The notes: generated from the sequence alone by a model not told the origin. A stretch of DNA of 64,000 bases from Roseivirga sp. 4D4 (GCF_001747095.1 NZ_MDGP01000001.1:4446001-4510000); one strand, 5' to 3'. Shown: positions 16,220 through 26,107, counted from the first letter of the stretch. Numbers and translations: made by a program.

Positions 16220-18972
16220 TTCGCAGAGATACTCGTATCAAATTGGCTTCTGCGTCTACTGATCTTAAGATCTTTAAGCGCAGAAGCTTTTATTTGGATG
16301 TCGATCGTGTAAGACGTGAAGTTTCCAAAAGGAATCCAGTTGGCTCTCATTTCCCAACACCCTAAATCTCGGTATAGACCGATCGAGGTTTGTACAAAGT
16401 CTTTGGCATCAAAGTCATAACCCGTATTGTAGGTCATCTGCCATTTTGGAGTCAACTGGACCTGTCCATTTGCTCTGACAGATTGCCGGGTGGTTGTTCC
16501 CGTGGTGGACCAACGATAACTATAATCATAGCTAAGCCTTATGTTCCACGGGATGTTAATGTCCACATAAGAATTGGGATCATAGAAATACTCAGGTAAG
16601 ATGCTATTACCTCCATTATTCAGTGCCCCGAATTGAGTGGGGTCTTCACCAGGGAAATCTCCGAGTGCATTTAAGCCCTCTTCACCCATTGCACCACCAC
16701 CATTAAAACTCCGGCTACTGGAGCTATTTGCCCGAGAATTTAAATTCGTACTCAACGAGAATCGGGCACTGGTAATTCTTCCAAGTCCCTGACCTGATCT
16801 TATGGCCAGTGTGGCTCTCCGCTCGGTTGTAGTTACCCCTTCATTGGTACTGGTTATATAGGTATAGGGATCTAGCGTGGCACCCATTATAATATTGAGC
16901 TTCCTGTCGAAAAGAGATGTCCTAGCATTGATGTTAATATTTGAAAGCTGGAAGGAGTCAGCCAAGAAGTTGTAACCTCCCGTAAAAGAGAGGTTGTCCA
17001 GTATTGTCACCTTTTTTGCCTGGGCCGTATCGTTTCTTACCTTCATTTCGAGCTTATTGCTCACCGAAAAACTCAGGGCAGCAGACTCACCGAGAGAAGG
17101 TGATCCAAAACGGAAGCCATCATAGATAGAAAGCTGTCTAAAGGTACCATCTCCAGTAGTATCAGTTTGAACCGTCTGATAAAAGCCAAACTTAGGGTCA
17201 CTGAAATCAGGTCTATAGGTAAAGGCGATCGTTGGGGTAACAATGTGTCTAATCGCCTCAATTTTTCGTCCCTTCTTGAATGGGAACATACCATAGATCT
17301 GAGTTGACAAGCCCATGCTTGTACTGTAAGTCATAGCCCTACTGAAACCATTGATCGTGTCTATTCTTACTGCATTTTCATCAGGAAGAAATTCATAATT
17401 CAGTTCTTCCAAGTACCAGAGCTCCTCCACATTAAAAGAAGGTGTGAATGTAAGGTTCTCTAGAAATGAAAATGAAGTGGAGAGATCAACGTTATGTCGA
17501 GCACCATTCTTGGCGTTATCCAATAACTCAGGAATACTCGCGAAGGTAACGGCAATAGTATCGTTGGTTACTGCTCTATTCGCGATGTTGAAACCGGCAG
17601 ATCCTGGTTGAACCACATTCGTTACTCTATTTGAAGCATTGAAGCGCCATCCTAGGTTCAGTCTTTTGAGGAATTCACCCTTTGACCTTTTAAATGGGGT
17701 TATTCTATTCATGGTCATAGAGAATTCTGGTAAAGAAATGTCTACAACACCTGATTGTACGTTTTGATTATGTCTACCACTAATGGCATAGCTAAAAGGC
17801 GATCGTGGTATAACCCCACTGAAGTTTACATTAGAGCGAAATTCAGAACGTATGTTATTCTGTAAGTTGACCGTAGATAGGTTATTTTGATTAAACGTGC
17901 TCGTTCCGGCTGTGACACTAGCCGAGAAATTAGAGTTTCTTCCCTTCGAGTCTGGTCTATGAGACCAGGAAATCCAAAAGTCTCTTGAGTCAAGGGGTAC
18001 CTCGTCAGTTTCTGGCGTTCTGTTGCGATTGTAGGTAATGTCTAACGAGCCGCTGTATTTATATCGGTTATTATAAGCTGTCCGTAATTTCAGACCCCAG
18101 CTACCTTTTGAGTAGATGTCACCGGTAATGGCGGTATGTATTTTTTCATTCCAGACTTGATACCAGCCTCCCTCTCTTAAGAAAAGACCTCTTCGTTGCT
18201 CATCGCCATATTTAGGAAATAAAACACCTGAGGCATCGGTTTCATCTGTATCTGGAAAGAATCCGAAAGGCAGACCCAACGGAGTGGGGATATCACCCAC
18301 GTAAAGCAGGAAGGGCCCTGTGATCACACTTTTACCGGGGATAACCTTGATTTTCTTCGCCTTAATATAGGTGGTGGCATTGGGGTCGTCCAGACAGGGA
18401 ATATACTTACCCTCCGAAATGTATGCTGACTGATCGGCATTTCGTTTAATAACATCTCCAGTGAGCTGACCATCAGGCTGTTCCGTGGCTACTCCCTTGA
18501 TTCTGGCCCTTTGTGTCTCGAAATTATATCGGATTTCCTCCGTTTCATATACACCACCTCTATCTTTAAAAATGGGTCTGCCAATCCAGATACCGGTAGA
18601 ATCTTGAACTCCACGGGCCATGAGTTCGTTAGTATTTCGATCGATGATGATTTGCTCGGCTCTCAGGTTAATATCGCCATATTCAATTTTGGCTTCGCCA
18701 TAGAGATAGGTGATATTGGTCTGGGTCTTGGTAATGATAGAGTCCTTTGCGAAGTATTTAATGGTTGTTTCAATGCCATTGACCACTACTGTGGCGGAAT
18801 CTTGAATACCAGGGAGTGTATCTCTTGCCGCGGGCCGAGAGGTGTCTAAAGAATTGGTACGATTTTGAAGGGTATTAAGCGAGTCAGGTTTTACGGCATT
18901 CACTTGTGCCTTCATATTGAAAACTAAAATGAAGAAACAGAGCGAGAAAAATATAATCCGTTTTGAAAACAC
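16216..18972 (-). CDS. lptD: outer-membrane LPS assembly protein LptD
   Basis: The protein (about 918 residues from this start) has an OstA/LptA-like N-terminal domain ([33 protein letters not shown]). A long C-terminal beta-barrel region follows, rich in alternating aromatic and polar residues. Bacteroidota LptD proteins insert lipopolysaccharide into the outer leaflet of the outer membrane. The start is uncertain. ATG codons at 19044 and 19038 give about 22-24 extra basic residues. GTG at 18972 opens directly onto a clean signal peptide ([18 protein letters not shown]) and leaves room for a divergent promoter with the amidase, so I prefer it. Confidence 0.88.
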   Translation of the reverse strand: MFSKRIIFFSLCFFILVFNMKAQVNAVKPDSLNTLQNRTNSLDTSRPAARDTLPGIQDSATVVVNGIETTIKYFAKDSIITKTQTNITYLYGEAKIEYGDINLRAEQIIIDRNTNELMARGVQDSTGIWIGRPIFKDRGGVYETEEIRYNFETQRARIKGVATEQPDGQLTGDVIKRNADQSAYISEGKYIPCLDDPNATTYIKAKKIKVIPGKSVITGPFLLYVGDIPTPLGLPFGFFPDTDETDASGVLFPKYGDEQRRGLFLREGGWYQVWNEKIHTAITGDIYSKGSWGLKLRTAYNNRYKYSGSLDITYNRNRTPETDEVPLDSRDFWISWSHRPDSKGRNSNFSASVTAGTSTFNQNNLSTVNLQNNIRSEFRSNVNFSGVIPRSPFSYAISGRHNQNVQSGVVDISLPEFSMTMNRITPFKRSKGEFLKRLNLGWRFNASNRVTNVVQPGSAGFNIANRAVTNDTIAVTFASIPELLDNAKNGARHNVDLSTSFSFLENLTFTPSFNVEELWYLEELNYEFLPDENAVRIDTINGFSRAMTYSTSMGLSTQIYGMFPFKKGRKIEAIRHIVTPTIAFTYRPDFSDPKFGFYQTVQTDTTGDGTFRQLSIYDGFRFGSPSLGESAALSFSVSNKLEMKVRNDTAQAKKVTILDNLSFTGGYNFLADSFQLSNININARTSLFDRKLNIIMGATLDPYTYITSTNEGVTTTERRATLAIRSGQGLGRITSARFSLSTNLNSRANSSSSRSFNGGGAMGEEGLNALGDFPGEDPTQFGALNNGGNSILPEYFYDPNSYVDINIPWNIRLSYDYSYRWSTTGTTTRQSVRANGQVQLTPKWQMTYNTGYDFDAKDFVQTSIGLYRDLGCWEMRANWIPFGNFTSYTIDIQIKASALKDLKISRRRSQFDTSISAN

Positions 18973-19048
18973 GCTATTTTTCCGTTTTTCGGAAATTTTA
19001 AGATTTTTGCGTAAAGTTATTTTAATCGATCGTTTCATTCGCATCAAA

Positions 19049-19846
19049 GTGAAAAATTATAGCCTTCTGGTCATCTTTCTGATTGTTTCCTGTTTGCAAG
19101 TCAATGCAATGCAGGCTCCAAATGGTGGGGAAAAGAAAAAGTATAAGGTTGTACTTGATGCGGGACATGGTGGTAAAGACCCGGGAACACGTGGGAAAAA
19201 CCTCAAAGAAAAGGATGTAGTACTACCGGTTACGTTATTGGTCGGTAAATACCTGGAAACACTTACGGATAACATTGAGGTTATTTATACTAGAAAAAAT
19301 GATGTGTACAGTCACCCCAAAGTTCGTGCCATCATGGCCAATGATGCAGAGGCAGATTTATTCGTTTCTATTCACGCCAATGCGATGAACCCAGGTTATG
19401 AGTCAGTTTCAGGTACGGAAGTATTTGTAATGGGAACCAAAAACGAGGGGAGGAACTTTGAGGTAGCCAAGCGCGAAAACTCTGTGATTTTGCTTGAGGA
19501 GAATTATGAAGAGATCTATCAAGGCTTTGATCCTAATGCTCCAGAGGTAGACATCATGTTTTCAATTCAACAAGAGGCTTACCAGGAAAATAGCATTCTA
19601 CTCGCTTCAAATATCGATGAGCAGTTCAAAAAACGAGCTGGAAGAAAAAGCCGAGGTGTAAAGCAGTCTAGTCTTTGGGTACTTTGGAGCACCTATATGC
19701 CTAGTGTTTTGGTGGAATTAGGCTATCTTACAAACCCCAAAGAGGAAAAAGACCTGGGAAGTGCCGAGGTGCAAGACTATTTAGCATCTGCCATTTTTAG
19801 GGCAATTAGAGATTATTTTGAATATTTAGAGTCAACTGGAAACTAA
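19049..19846 (+). CDS. N-acetylmuramoyl-L-alanine amidase (Amidase_3), exported
   Basis: The enzyme cuts the bond between muramic acid and the stem peptide of peptidoglycan. Zinc-site motifs of the AmiC/CwlV family are visible: VVLDAGHGGKDPGTRG (first His), FVSIHANAMNPG (second His) and VLVELGYLTNPKEEKDL (catalytic Glu). I place the start at GTG 19049 because it gives a standard signal peptide (KNYSLLVIFLIVSCLQVNA). The frame is open 44 codons further upstream but there it lies antisense to the lptD start. The MCE gene follows 4 bp after the stop, so both are probably co-transcribed. No LysM or AMIN domain is present. Confidence 0.9.
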   Translation: MKNYSLLVIFLIVSCLQVNAMQAPNGGEKKKYKVVLDAGHGGKDPGTRGKNLKEKDVVLPVTLLVGKYLETLTDNIEVIYTRKNDVYSHPKVRAIMANDAEADLFVSIHANAMNPGYESVSGTEVFVMGTKNEGRNFEVAKRENSVILLEENYEEIYQGFDPNAPEVDIMFSIQQEAYQENSILLASNIDEQFKKRAGRKSRGVKQSSLWVLWSTYMPSVLVELGYLTNPKEEKDLGSAEVQDYLASAIFRAIRDYFEYLESTGN

Positions 19847-19850
19847 GCGA

Positions 19851-20825
19851 GTGGCAAGAGGAAAAGAATTCAAAGTAGGGTTATTTGTACTGCTGACGGC
19901 ATTTGCATTATACGTTGGCTTTAACTATTTGAGGGGACTCGATGTATTTTCTCCATTAAGTACTTACTACGTTGAATATGAAAACGTCAGTGGGCTAAAA
20001 AAAGGAGATAGAGTCATTCTCAATGGGTTGGATGTAGGTAGTGTTATCGATAGGGGCTTCAGTGATGAGAGCTATAATAAGATTTTGGTCACCCTTGCTA
20101 TCGACAATACAATCAACCTGACGGACAGTACTATTGCACGCCTAACCAAACCTGATTTTCTAGGAGGGATAGAGATAAAACTGGTAATGAATCCGGGTAC
20201 ACGTGTACTCGAGCCCTATGAAACACTGATCAGCGATATTGACGGAGGGATTACAGAATTATTGACCGAGGAGGGACTTTCAGCCGCAAATTCACTTTCT
20301 GCCCTAGTAAATAAGATTAATGGTGTACTTGAGCCCTTTGTTGAAAAAGCAGATAGTATCGGTAAAGCGATCGACAATTTCACCGCTGCTTCTGAAAACG
20401 TAAAAGATTTAACGGGAAGACTAGAAGGTTCTTTGGACCTAGTTGAAAATAGAATTACCTGGTTAACGGATTCAATAACTTATGCTTTAAGTGGATTAAA
20501 ACCATTGACTGATCAGTACACAGAATTGGGAGAGAAACTCAATGCGATTGACATAGAATCACGATTAGTCAGTATGGACTCTTTACTCCTTGGAACACGT
20601 ACCTTCCTTGACAAGCTGAATTCTAATGATGGTACTTTGGGTAAGTTGATGTCGGATGATTCGTTGTATAATACAATGACCCAAACAATGGCCGACTTAG
20701 ATAGTCTATTTATAGACTTAAGATACAACCCTAAACGCTACATGCACTTCTCTGTCTTTGGCAGAAAGAATAGACCTCCTGCTGACGGAAGAAGTACCGC
20801 TGACAAAAAGAAAAAGAACCGATAG
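19851..20825 (+). CDS. MlaD/MCE-domain protein
   Basis: This 324-residue protein starts with GTG and one membrane anchor (VGLFVLLTAFALYVGFNYL). A single MCE/MlaD domain follows (residues 35-115: YENVSGLKKGDRVILNGLDVGSV), then a long helical region to about residue 290. The C-terminus is basic. MCE proteins form periplasmic hexamers that shuttle phospholipids between inner and outer membrane with an MlaE/MlaF ABC transporter. Those partners are not adjacent. It follows the amidase by 4 bp, placing cell-wall remodelling and lipid transport in one transcript. Confidence 0.9.
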   Translation: MARGKEFKVGLFVLLTAFALYVGFNYLRGLDVFSPLSTYYVEYENVSGLKKGDRVILNGLDVGSVIDRGFSDESYNKILVTLAIDNTINLTDSTIARLTKPDFLGGIEIKLVMNPGTRVLEPYETLISDIDGGITELLTEEGLSAANSLSALVNKINGVLEPFVEKADSIGKAIDNFTAASENVKDLTGRLEGSLDLVENRITWLTDSITYALSGLKPLTDQYTELGEKLNAIDIESRLVSMDSLLLGTRTFLDKLNSNDGTLGKLMSDDSLYNTMTQTMADLDSLFIDLRYNPKRYMHFSVFGRKNRPPADGRSTADKKKKNR

Positions 20826-20889
20826 GTTTCCGCACTTGAAAAGTCCACTTCTTGGGTCTAATTTTAGTCACAAGTAAACTATGAGGAAT

Positions 20890-20907
20890 TGCCAATGCTC
20901 ATTGGCA
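20890..20907. promoter_or_regulatory. 18-bp perfect palindrome before the carboxyltransferase gene
   Basis: TGCCAATGCTCATTGGCA has 8-base arms around CT and lies 13 bp before the ATG at 20921. It could be a repressor site or an mRNA hairpin at the ribosome entry region. No T run follows. No regulator can be named. Confidence 0.5.
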
Positions 20908-20920
20908 CAAATAAGACTTA

Positions 20921-22549
20921 ATGGATATTGAATTCAATAAGAACCAAGACGAATTACAACAACTGATCTTTCAGTTAGACACCAAGCTCAAAAAAGTAAA
21001 ACTGGGTGGGGGCGAGAAGAAAATTGCGAAGCAGCATGATAAAGGAAAGCTCACTGCGCGTGAGCGAATTAATTACCTAATCGATAAGCCTGAAGACTTT
21101 TTGGAGATTGGTGCTTTTGTAGGAGAGGGAATGTATAAAGAGTACGGTGGTTGCCCTTCCGGAGGTGTAGTAACCGGAATTGGAAAAGTAAAAGGTCGAT
21201 CATGTGTAATCGTAGCAAATGATGCTACTGTTAAGGCAGGTGCTTGGTTTCCAATTACTGCGAAAAAGAACATGAGGGCTCAAGAGGTGGCCATGGAGAA
21301 TCGTCTACCGATCATTTATCTGGTGGATAGTGCTGGTGTTTTCCTGCCTATGCAGGATGAGATTTTTCCAGATAAGGAGCACTTTGGAAGGCAGTTTCGA
21401 AACAATGCGAAGATGACTTCTATGGGCATCATCCAAGTGGCAGCGATCATGGGTAGTTGTGTTGCAGGGGGTGCTTATTTACCTATCATGAGTGATGAAG
21501 CGGCCATTGTTGACAAAACAGGTTCTATTTTCTTAGCAGGTTCCTACCTCGTTAAGGCGGCTATCGGAGAAGACATTGATAATGAAACACTGGGAGGCGC
21601 AACAACTCATTGCGAAATCTCGGGAGTGACAGATAATAAGTTTCCGAATGACCAAGCTTGTTTGGACTACATAAAAAACATTTTCGACAAGATCGGAGCA
21701 TTTGAGAAGGCAGGGTTTGACAGAGTTGAGTCCAAAGCGCCTAAGCTTGACCCTGAAGAGATTTTGGGACTCATGCCCTTAGATAGGACTAAACCCTATG
21801 ATGTAAGAGAGCTTATTAAGCGGTTTGCAGATGACTCCGAGTTTGATGAGTACAAAGAAAAGTATGGTCAGACCATCGTCTGTGGTTATGCACGGATCGA
21901 TGGTTGGGCAGTAGGCATTGTGGCCAACCAACGAGTTGTAGTTAAGTCCAAAAAAGGAGAAATGCAGATGGGAGGAGTAATCTATTCCGACTCTGCTGAC
22001 AAGTCCGCACGCTTTATCATGAACTGCAACCAACGCAAAATACCATTGGTCTTCTTGCAAGACGTGAGTGGCTTCATGGTGGGCAGCCGAGCCGAGCACG
22101 GTGGCATTATCAAGGATGGAGCGAAAATGGTGAATGCCATGGCCAACTCTGTAGTACCGAAGTTCACTATCATCACAGGTAACTCATTCGGAGCCGGTAA
22201 TTATGCCATGTGTGGCAAGGCATATGATCCGAGATTGATCTACGCTTGGCCTACCGCACAGATCGCGGTAATGAGTGGAGGTTCGGCAGCTAAGACATTG
22301 CTTCAAATCAAAGTGTCTACGCTAAAGGCTCAAGGCAAAGAGATTTCAGCCGAAGAGGAGAAGAAACTGTTGGATGATATTACCGCAAGTTATAATGAAC
22401 AAATGAGCCCGTATTATGCCGCATCGAGGTTATGGGTTGACGGAATAATTAATCCTTTAGAGACGAGAGAAGTGATTTCGAAAGGTATTGAGGTAGCGAA
22501 TCAGGCACCAATTACTGAGAAATTCAATGTGGGAGTGATCCAGACATAA
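20921..22549 (+). CDS. acyl-CoA carboxylase, carboxyltransferase subunit (methylcrotonyl-CoA type)
   Basis: The 542-residue, full-length carboxyltransferase has both crotonase-fold halves. The biotin half shows GCPSGGVVTGIGKVKGR, VANDATVKAG and YLVDSAGVFLPMQDE. The acyl-CoA half shows VFLQDVSGFMVG, TGNSFGAGNYAMCGKAYDPR and AWPTAQIAVM. The pattern around VANDATVKAG and PMQDEIFPD resembles methylcrotonyl-CoA carboxylase beta more than the propionyl-CoA enzyme at 1-510. It transfers carboxyl from biotin to the acyl-CoA, in leucine breakdown if the assignment holds. The biotin carboxylase subunit is not in the window. A perfect palindrome precedes the start. Confidence 0.88.
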   Translation: MDIEFNKNQDELQQLIFQLDTKLKKVKLGGGEKKIAKQHDKGKLTARERINYLIDKPEDFLEIGAFVGEGMYKEYGGCPSGGVVTGIGKVKGRSCVIVANDATVKAGAWFPITAKKNMRAQEVAMENRLPIIYLVDSAGVFLPMQDEIFPDKEHFGRQFRNNAKMTSMGIIQVAAIMGSCVAGGAYLPIMSDEAAIVDKTGSIFLAGSYLVKAAIGEDIDNETLGGATTHCEISGVTDNKFPNDQACLDYIKNIFDKIGAFEKAGFDRVESKAPKLDPEEILGLMPLDRTKPYDVRELIKRFADDSEFDEYKEKYGQTIVCGYARIDGWAVGIVANQRVVVKSKKGEMQMGGVIYSDSADKSARFIMNCNQRKIPLVFLQDVSGFMVGSRAEHGGIIKDGAKMVNAMANSVVPKFTIITGNSFGAGNYAMCGKAYDPRLIYAWPTAQIAVMSGGSAAKTLLQIKVSTLKAQGKEISAEEEKKLLDDITASYNEQMSPYYAASRLWVDGIINPLETREVISKGIEVANQAPITEKFNVGVIQT

Positions 22550-22551
22550 GT

Positions 22552-23412
22552 ATGTCAGAAGAAGAACATCTGAATAATAAAGAGCTCAAGGCAATGGTCT
22601 CATTGCTGGATGATGACGACTTTGAAATTGTCCAGCATATTGAAGATAAGATCAAGTCAATGGGTACGTATATCATTCCTTATCTGGAGTTTGAATGGGA
22701 GAATAGCTTTAACCCTGTCGTTCAAAAGAGGATAGAAGATTTGGTACATAATCTTCAATTTGAGTTACTCAAAGAGAAGCTGTATGCCTGGAAGATAGAT
22801 GGAGGAAAGGACTTGTTGGAAGGGGTTTGGCTGATCAACACTTATCAGTATCCGGACCTCGAGTATGAGCAATTGAGCAAAGAGTTAGAGCAGCTTTATT
22901 ATGAGGCCTGGCTTGAATTTAAGGCAGATATCCATCCGGTGGATCAAATCAAAATTCTCAATTCAGTCTTATTCGGGAAGCTTCACTTTGGAGCTAATAC
23001 CAAAAACTTCCACTCCCCAGGAAATTCGATGCTCAGCGTGGTCTTACAGACCAAGAAAGGTAACCCCATTTCATTATGCATCATCTACATGTTGGTAGCA
23101 CAGAAATTGAAAATGCCCGTTTTTGGTGTAAACCTTCCCAACCTTTTCGTGATGACCTATAAGCAAGACGATGTCCAGTTTTACATCAATGCCTTTAATC
23201 GCGGCCTTGTTTTTTCCAAGAAAGAAGTAGACGAGTACATCGCTAACCTTAAGCTTTCGCCAAACGATCGTTTCTATGAACCCTGCTCACATATCGATAT
23301 TGTAGCTCGTATGCTAAGAAACCTGATCAACTCTCACGAAAAGTTAGGTCATACTGAAAGGGTGGAGGAGATTAAACTACTCTTGAATATTATTGAAAAG
23401 GAGTCCGAGTAG
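22552..23412 (+). CDS. SirB1-like transglutaminase-fold protein
   Basis: The 286-residue protein belongs to the SirB1/transglutaminase-like group. Recognisable parts are a first helical half with HEAT-like character and the domain core VLFGKLHFGANTKNFHSPGN, then KKGNPISLCIIYMLVAQKL, with the Cys in the place of the catalytic Cys. NLFVMTY and FYINAFNRG follow. In other bacteria such proteins pair with TPR proteins; their activity is not established. It starts 2 bp after the carboxyltransferase gene and ends 2 bp before the convergent phosphopantetheinyl transferase stop. Confidence 0.8.
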   Translation: MSEEEHLNNKELKAMVSLLDDDDFEIVQHIEDKIKSMGTYIIPYLEFEWENSFNPVVQKRIEDLVHNLQFELLKEKLYAWKIDGGKDLLEGVWLINTYQYPDLEYEQLSKELEQLYYEAWLEFKADIHPVDQIKILNSVLFGKLHFGANTKNFHSPGNSMLSVVLQTKKGNPISLCIIYMLVAQKLKMPVFGVNLPNLFVMTYKQDDVQFYINAFNRGLVFSKKEVDEYIANLKLSPNDRFYEPCSHIDIVARMLRNLINSHEKLGHTERVEEIKLLLNIIEKESE

Positions 23413-23414
23413 CC

Positions 23415-24038
23415 TTAATAGGCGCAACAAATATGAATTGGGTCGAGGAAACTACTCGCCAATTGATAATCAGTGGCGATCTCATTCTCTAGGATTTGGC
23501 CTTTTACTTCGCTGCCATTTGAAAAGTCAGAGATGATCAGTTGCTCTGCAAAAGTCAGCTGTGTCCTTCCATGGAGCTTATAGAGTGCTTCTTTGGCTGC
23601 CCATACCTTGGTCAACTGTTCTATGTTACCATTCGCCCAACTTGCTTCTGATACATGCAGAAATTTATGTGCGATGCGATGAATCTGAGCTCGCTCGGTT
23701 TCAATGTCTATTCCAACTTCTCCTGAGAGGTTAATAGCTGCAGCACCGAATCCCTTCGCATGTGACATAGAAATGCCAATGCTCGTTTCTTTGAGGTGGG
23801 GCTTCCCAAATTCGTCCTTATAGATGTAAAACTGGCCGAGCTCATTTACCAAGTGCTTTAAAGCTGTTCTAGCTCCTAACCACTCTAGTCGTCTTGAAGG
23901 TGCTTTGACAGCATTTAAATCATCAAGTTCTTCTTCATTCAGGTTTAAATGCTTCAGTAATTCATCTTCGGTTTCAGTGATCTTCCATAAGATATAGGAG
24001 ACTTCAGGGGTAATCGAAGATTTGTGGGCAATTGGCAT
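23415..24038 (-). CDS. 4'-phosphopantetheinyl transferase superfamily protein
   Basis: The 207-residue size and motifs fit the Sfp/EntD-type family, which attaches the phosphopantetheine arm of coenzyme A to carrier proteins. GISMSHAKGFGAAAI carries the His, VGIDIETER the Mg-binding Asp and Glu, and LTKVWAAKEALYKLHGR the WxxKEA signature. It acts in the cytosol. Whether it serves fatty-acid ACP or a secondary pathway cannot be judged, since no synthase genes are nearby. It is divergent from the WD40 gene over a 241-bp spacer that holds a MITE-like element. Confidence 0.88.
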   Translation of the reverse strand: MPIAHKSSITPEVSYILWKITETEDELLKHLNLNEEELDDLNAVKAPSRRLEWLGARTALKHLVNELGQFYIYKDEFGKPHLKETSIGISMSHAKGFGAAAINLSGEVGIDIETERAQIHRIAHKFLHVSEASWANGNIEQLTKVWAAKEALYKLHGRTQLTFAEQLIISDFSNGSEVKGQILENEIATDYQLASSFLDPIHICCAY

Positions 24039-24085
24039 GAATGCTAAAAATTATTAATGGCAGCTAAATCCCACCTACTTCATTC

Positions 24086-24215
24086 GTCATTCCAGAATTT
24101 TTCTTCTTTCCTTTTGAAGGAGAAGAAAAATATCCGGAATCTAAAAAGCTCTATTGATTAGATGCCGGATAAAATTATCCATAACTAATCTAATGGATTA
24201 TTTTTCCGGCATGAC
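24086..24215. repeat. MITE-like element A (130 bp, two large hairpins)
   Basis: The ends GTCATTCCAGAA (24086-24097) and, reversed, GTCATGCCGGAA (24215-24204) agree at 10 of 12 positions. Inside are two strong stem-loops. One spans 24089-24140, with arms around AATTTTTCTTCT and AGAAGAAAAAT. The other spans 24163-24211, with TGCCGGA/TCCGGCA ends and inner ATCCAT/ATGGAT pairing. No coding frame is present. It fills most of the divergent spacer between the transferase and WD40 genes. Confidence 0.55.
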
Positions 24216-24279
24216 CGTTCGTTTTGAACCTCAGCCGACTTAGCTTTACCGCAAATCGAAGATACTAGCTTTTTTATTC

Positions 24280-25191
24280 ATGCCTAAAATCGAAGTCAAT
24301 AAAGTAAATACCGTTGGAGGGCACTCTGACTGTGTTTATACGCTTGAACAAGGCCCAAAACCAAACGAGTTTTTCTCTTCAGGAGGGGACGGTGTGGTTG
24401 CCCTCTGGAATCTTGACGACATGGAGAATGGGCGCATGATGGCTAAAGTGCCTAGTTCTGTGTATGCGCTTTTTTATTATGCTGAAAGAAACGCACTGGT
24501 AATAGGCCAAAACTTTGATGGGATACATCTGGTCGATCTTGCTAAAAAGGAAGAGGTGGGTTCCATCAAGCTTGGTACAAGCGCCATTTTCGATATCAAG
24601 GTAATTAAGGATCGGATTTTTGCTGCCTTGGCGAATGGGGAGGTGCATGTACTCGATATTACCACGTTAGAGACCGTTCAAGTCATACAGGCATCGGAAA
24701 AAAGCGCGAGAACCATTGCTATTTCTGAAGAACTAGGCCACTTGACAGTAGGCTTTAGCGATAATTTTATCCGCATTTATAGCTTAGTAGACTTCAGTCT
24801 GATTAAGGAAATTGAAGCACATAAAATATCGGTTTTCACTGTACAATATTCTCCTGATCAGCGTTACTTAATTAGTGGAAGTCGGGACGCTCACTTAAAA
24901 ATCTGGGATACACAAAAAGGTTATGAAATGCATGAGTCGATCGTGGCTCATATGTTTGCAATTAACCATTTGGTTTTTAGCCCTGATGGCAAACATTTTG
25001 TAACTTGTAGCATGGACAAGTCCATAAAGGTCTGGGATGCCGAGACTTTCCAACTCCTGAAAGTCATTGACAAGGCAAGGCATGCAGGCCACGGTACCTC
25101 GATCAACAAGGTGCTTTGGACAAACTTCAACAACCTGTTATTGTCGGCCAGTGACGACCGGAGTATATCAATCTGGGATATCAAATTTTAA
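24280..25191 (+). CDS. WD40 repeat protein
   Basis: The 303-residue protein is made of about seven WD40-type blades. The clearest are HSDCVYTLEQ-GGDGVVALWNL near the start, SPDQRYLISGSRDAHLKIWDT near 205, SPDGKHFVTCSMDKSIKVWDA near 245 and LLSASDDRSISIWDI at the end. It has no signal peptide, so it is probably a cytosolic scaffold or interaction platform. It lies 12 bp upstream of the DivIVA-like gene, and folB and a helicase follow, forming a likely transcription unit. The partner and process are unknown; closeness to a DivIVA-like protein hints at cell-envelope or division work, as inference. Confidence 0.88.
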   Translation: MPKIEVNKVNTVGGHSDCVYTLEQGPKPNEFFSSGGDGVVALWNLDDMENGRMMAKVPSSVYALFYYAERNALVIGQNFDGIHLVDLAKKEEVGSIKLGTSAIFDIKVIKDRIFAALANGEVHVLDITTLETVQVIQASEKSARTIAISEELGHLTVGFSDNFIRIYSLVDFSLIKEIEAHKISVFTVQYSPDQRYLISGSRDAHLKIWDTQKGYEMHESIVAHMFAINHLVFSPDGKHFVTCSMDKSIKVWDAETFQLLKVIDKARHAGHGTSINKVLWTNFNNLLLSASDDRSISIWDIKF

Positions 25192-25203
25192 TTTTCGGTA
25201 AGT

Positions 25204-26106
25204 ATGAACATTACACCGCTAGAGATAAGGCAAAAGGAATTCGAAAAAGCCTTTCGTGGTTATGACAAAGATGAGGTCAGCGCATTTTTGAACTCTCTTT
25301 CCATTGAATGGGAAAGACTCTATGACCAAAACAAAGAGCTAAAGTATAAACTCGAAGCTTCAGAAAATGAAGTAAAGAAACTACGTGAGGTGGAGAACTC
25401 CCTGTTCAAAACACTGAAAACGGCTGAAGATACTGGTGCCAATATGGTAGAGCAGGCAACCAAGACTGCCGAACTCCACATGAAAGAAACCGAGATGAGA
25501 GCTGATGCCTTGATGAGCGAAGCGAAATCACGAGCTCGGTCTATCATTGAAGATGCTGAGAACAAGTCGCGTGTCATAATTGATGACATGGAAGATGAAA
25601 TCCGTCAATTAGAGCAGGTATTCCGAAGTATGAATGCCAGTAAGGACTCATTGATGTCCGATTTGAAATTACTTGCCGAAGATATACTGAATAAAATTGG
25701 AAGACATCAGGACTTTCCGAGTGATATAAAACCTCACTTAAAGAAGGCCAAGGATTTGGGCCGAGAAGTGAATGATAATACCTCACAACCTGTTGATGTT
25801 GAAAGTATTCTGGTAGAGAACGAGCACAAAGCTGCCGAGCAGAGTATTAATGAGATGGTTGATGAGACTGCTCACGAAGTGACTACGGAACCAATTGAAG
25901 AGACAGCACCAGAAGAAATGGTTGAGGCGGTAATAGAAGAGCCGAAGGAAGAATCAATTCCTGAAGTAGTTGAAGAGACTATTGAGGTAAATGAAGAACC
26001 AGAGGCTGAAATCGAAGAAACGCCACCTTCCGAAGAAGTAACCGCGGCAACAGAATCATCTGAAGAAGAGAAGCAGGAGAGCTCCTTCTTCGATAAGTTC
26101 GAATAA
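25204..26106 (+). CDS. DivIVA-domain coiled-coil protein with acidic tail
   Basis: The N-terminus (MNITPLEIRQKEFEKAFRGYDKDEVSAFL) is a standard DivIVA membrane-curvature domain. It is followed by a coiled coil to about residue 165. The last 100 residues are very rich in Glu, with repeated E-E-P/T/V patterns, probably disordered. DivIVA proteins gather at curved membranes and recruit division or growth factors; in Bacteroidota their role is little known. The gene follows the WD40 gene by 12 bp and precedes folB by 1 bp. Confidence 0.87.
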   Translation: MNITPLEIRQKEFEKAFRGYDKDEVSAFLNSLSIEWERLYDQNKELKYKLEASENEVKKLREVENSLFKTLKTAEDTGANMVEQATKTAELHMKETEMRADALMSEAKSRARSIIEDAENKSRVIIDDMEDEIRQLEQVFRSMNASKDSLMSDLKLLAEDILNKIGRHQDFPSDIKPHLKKAKDLGREVNDNTSQPVDVESILVENEHKAAEQSINEMVDETAHEVTTEPIEETAPEEMVEAVIEEPKEESIPEVVEETIEVNEEPEAEIEETPPSEEVTAATESSEEEKQESSFFDKFE

Positions 26107-26107
26107 C

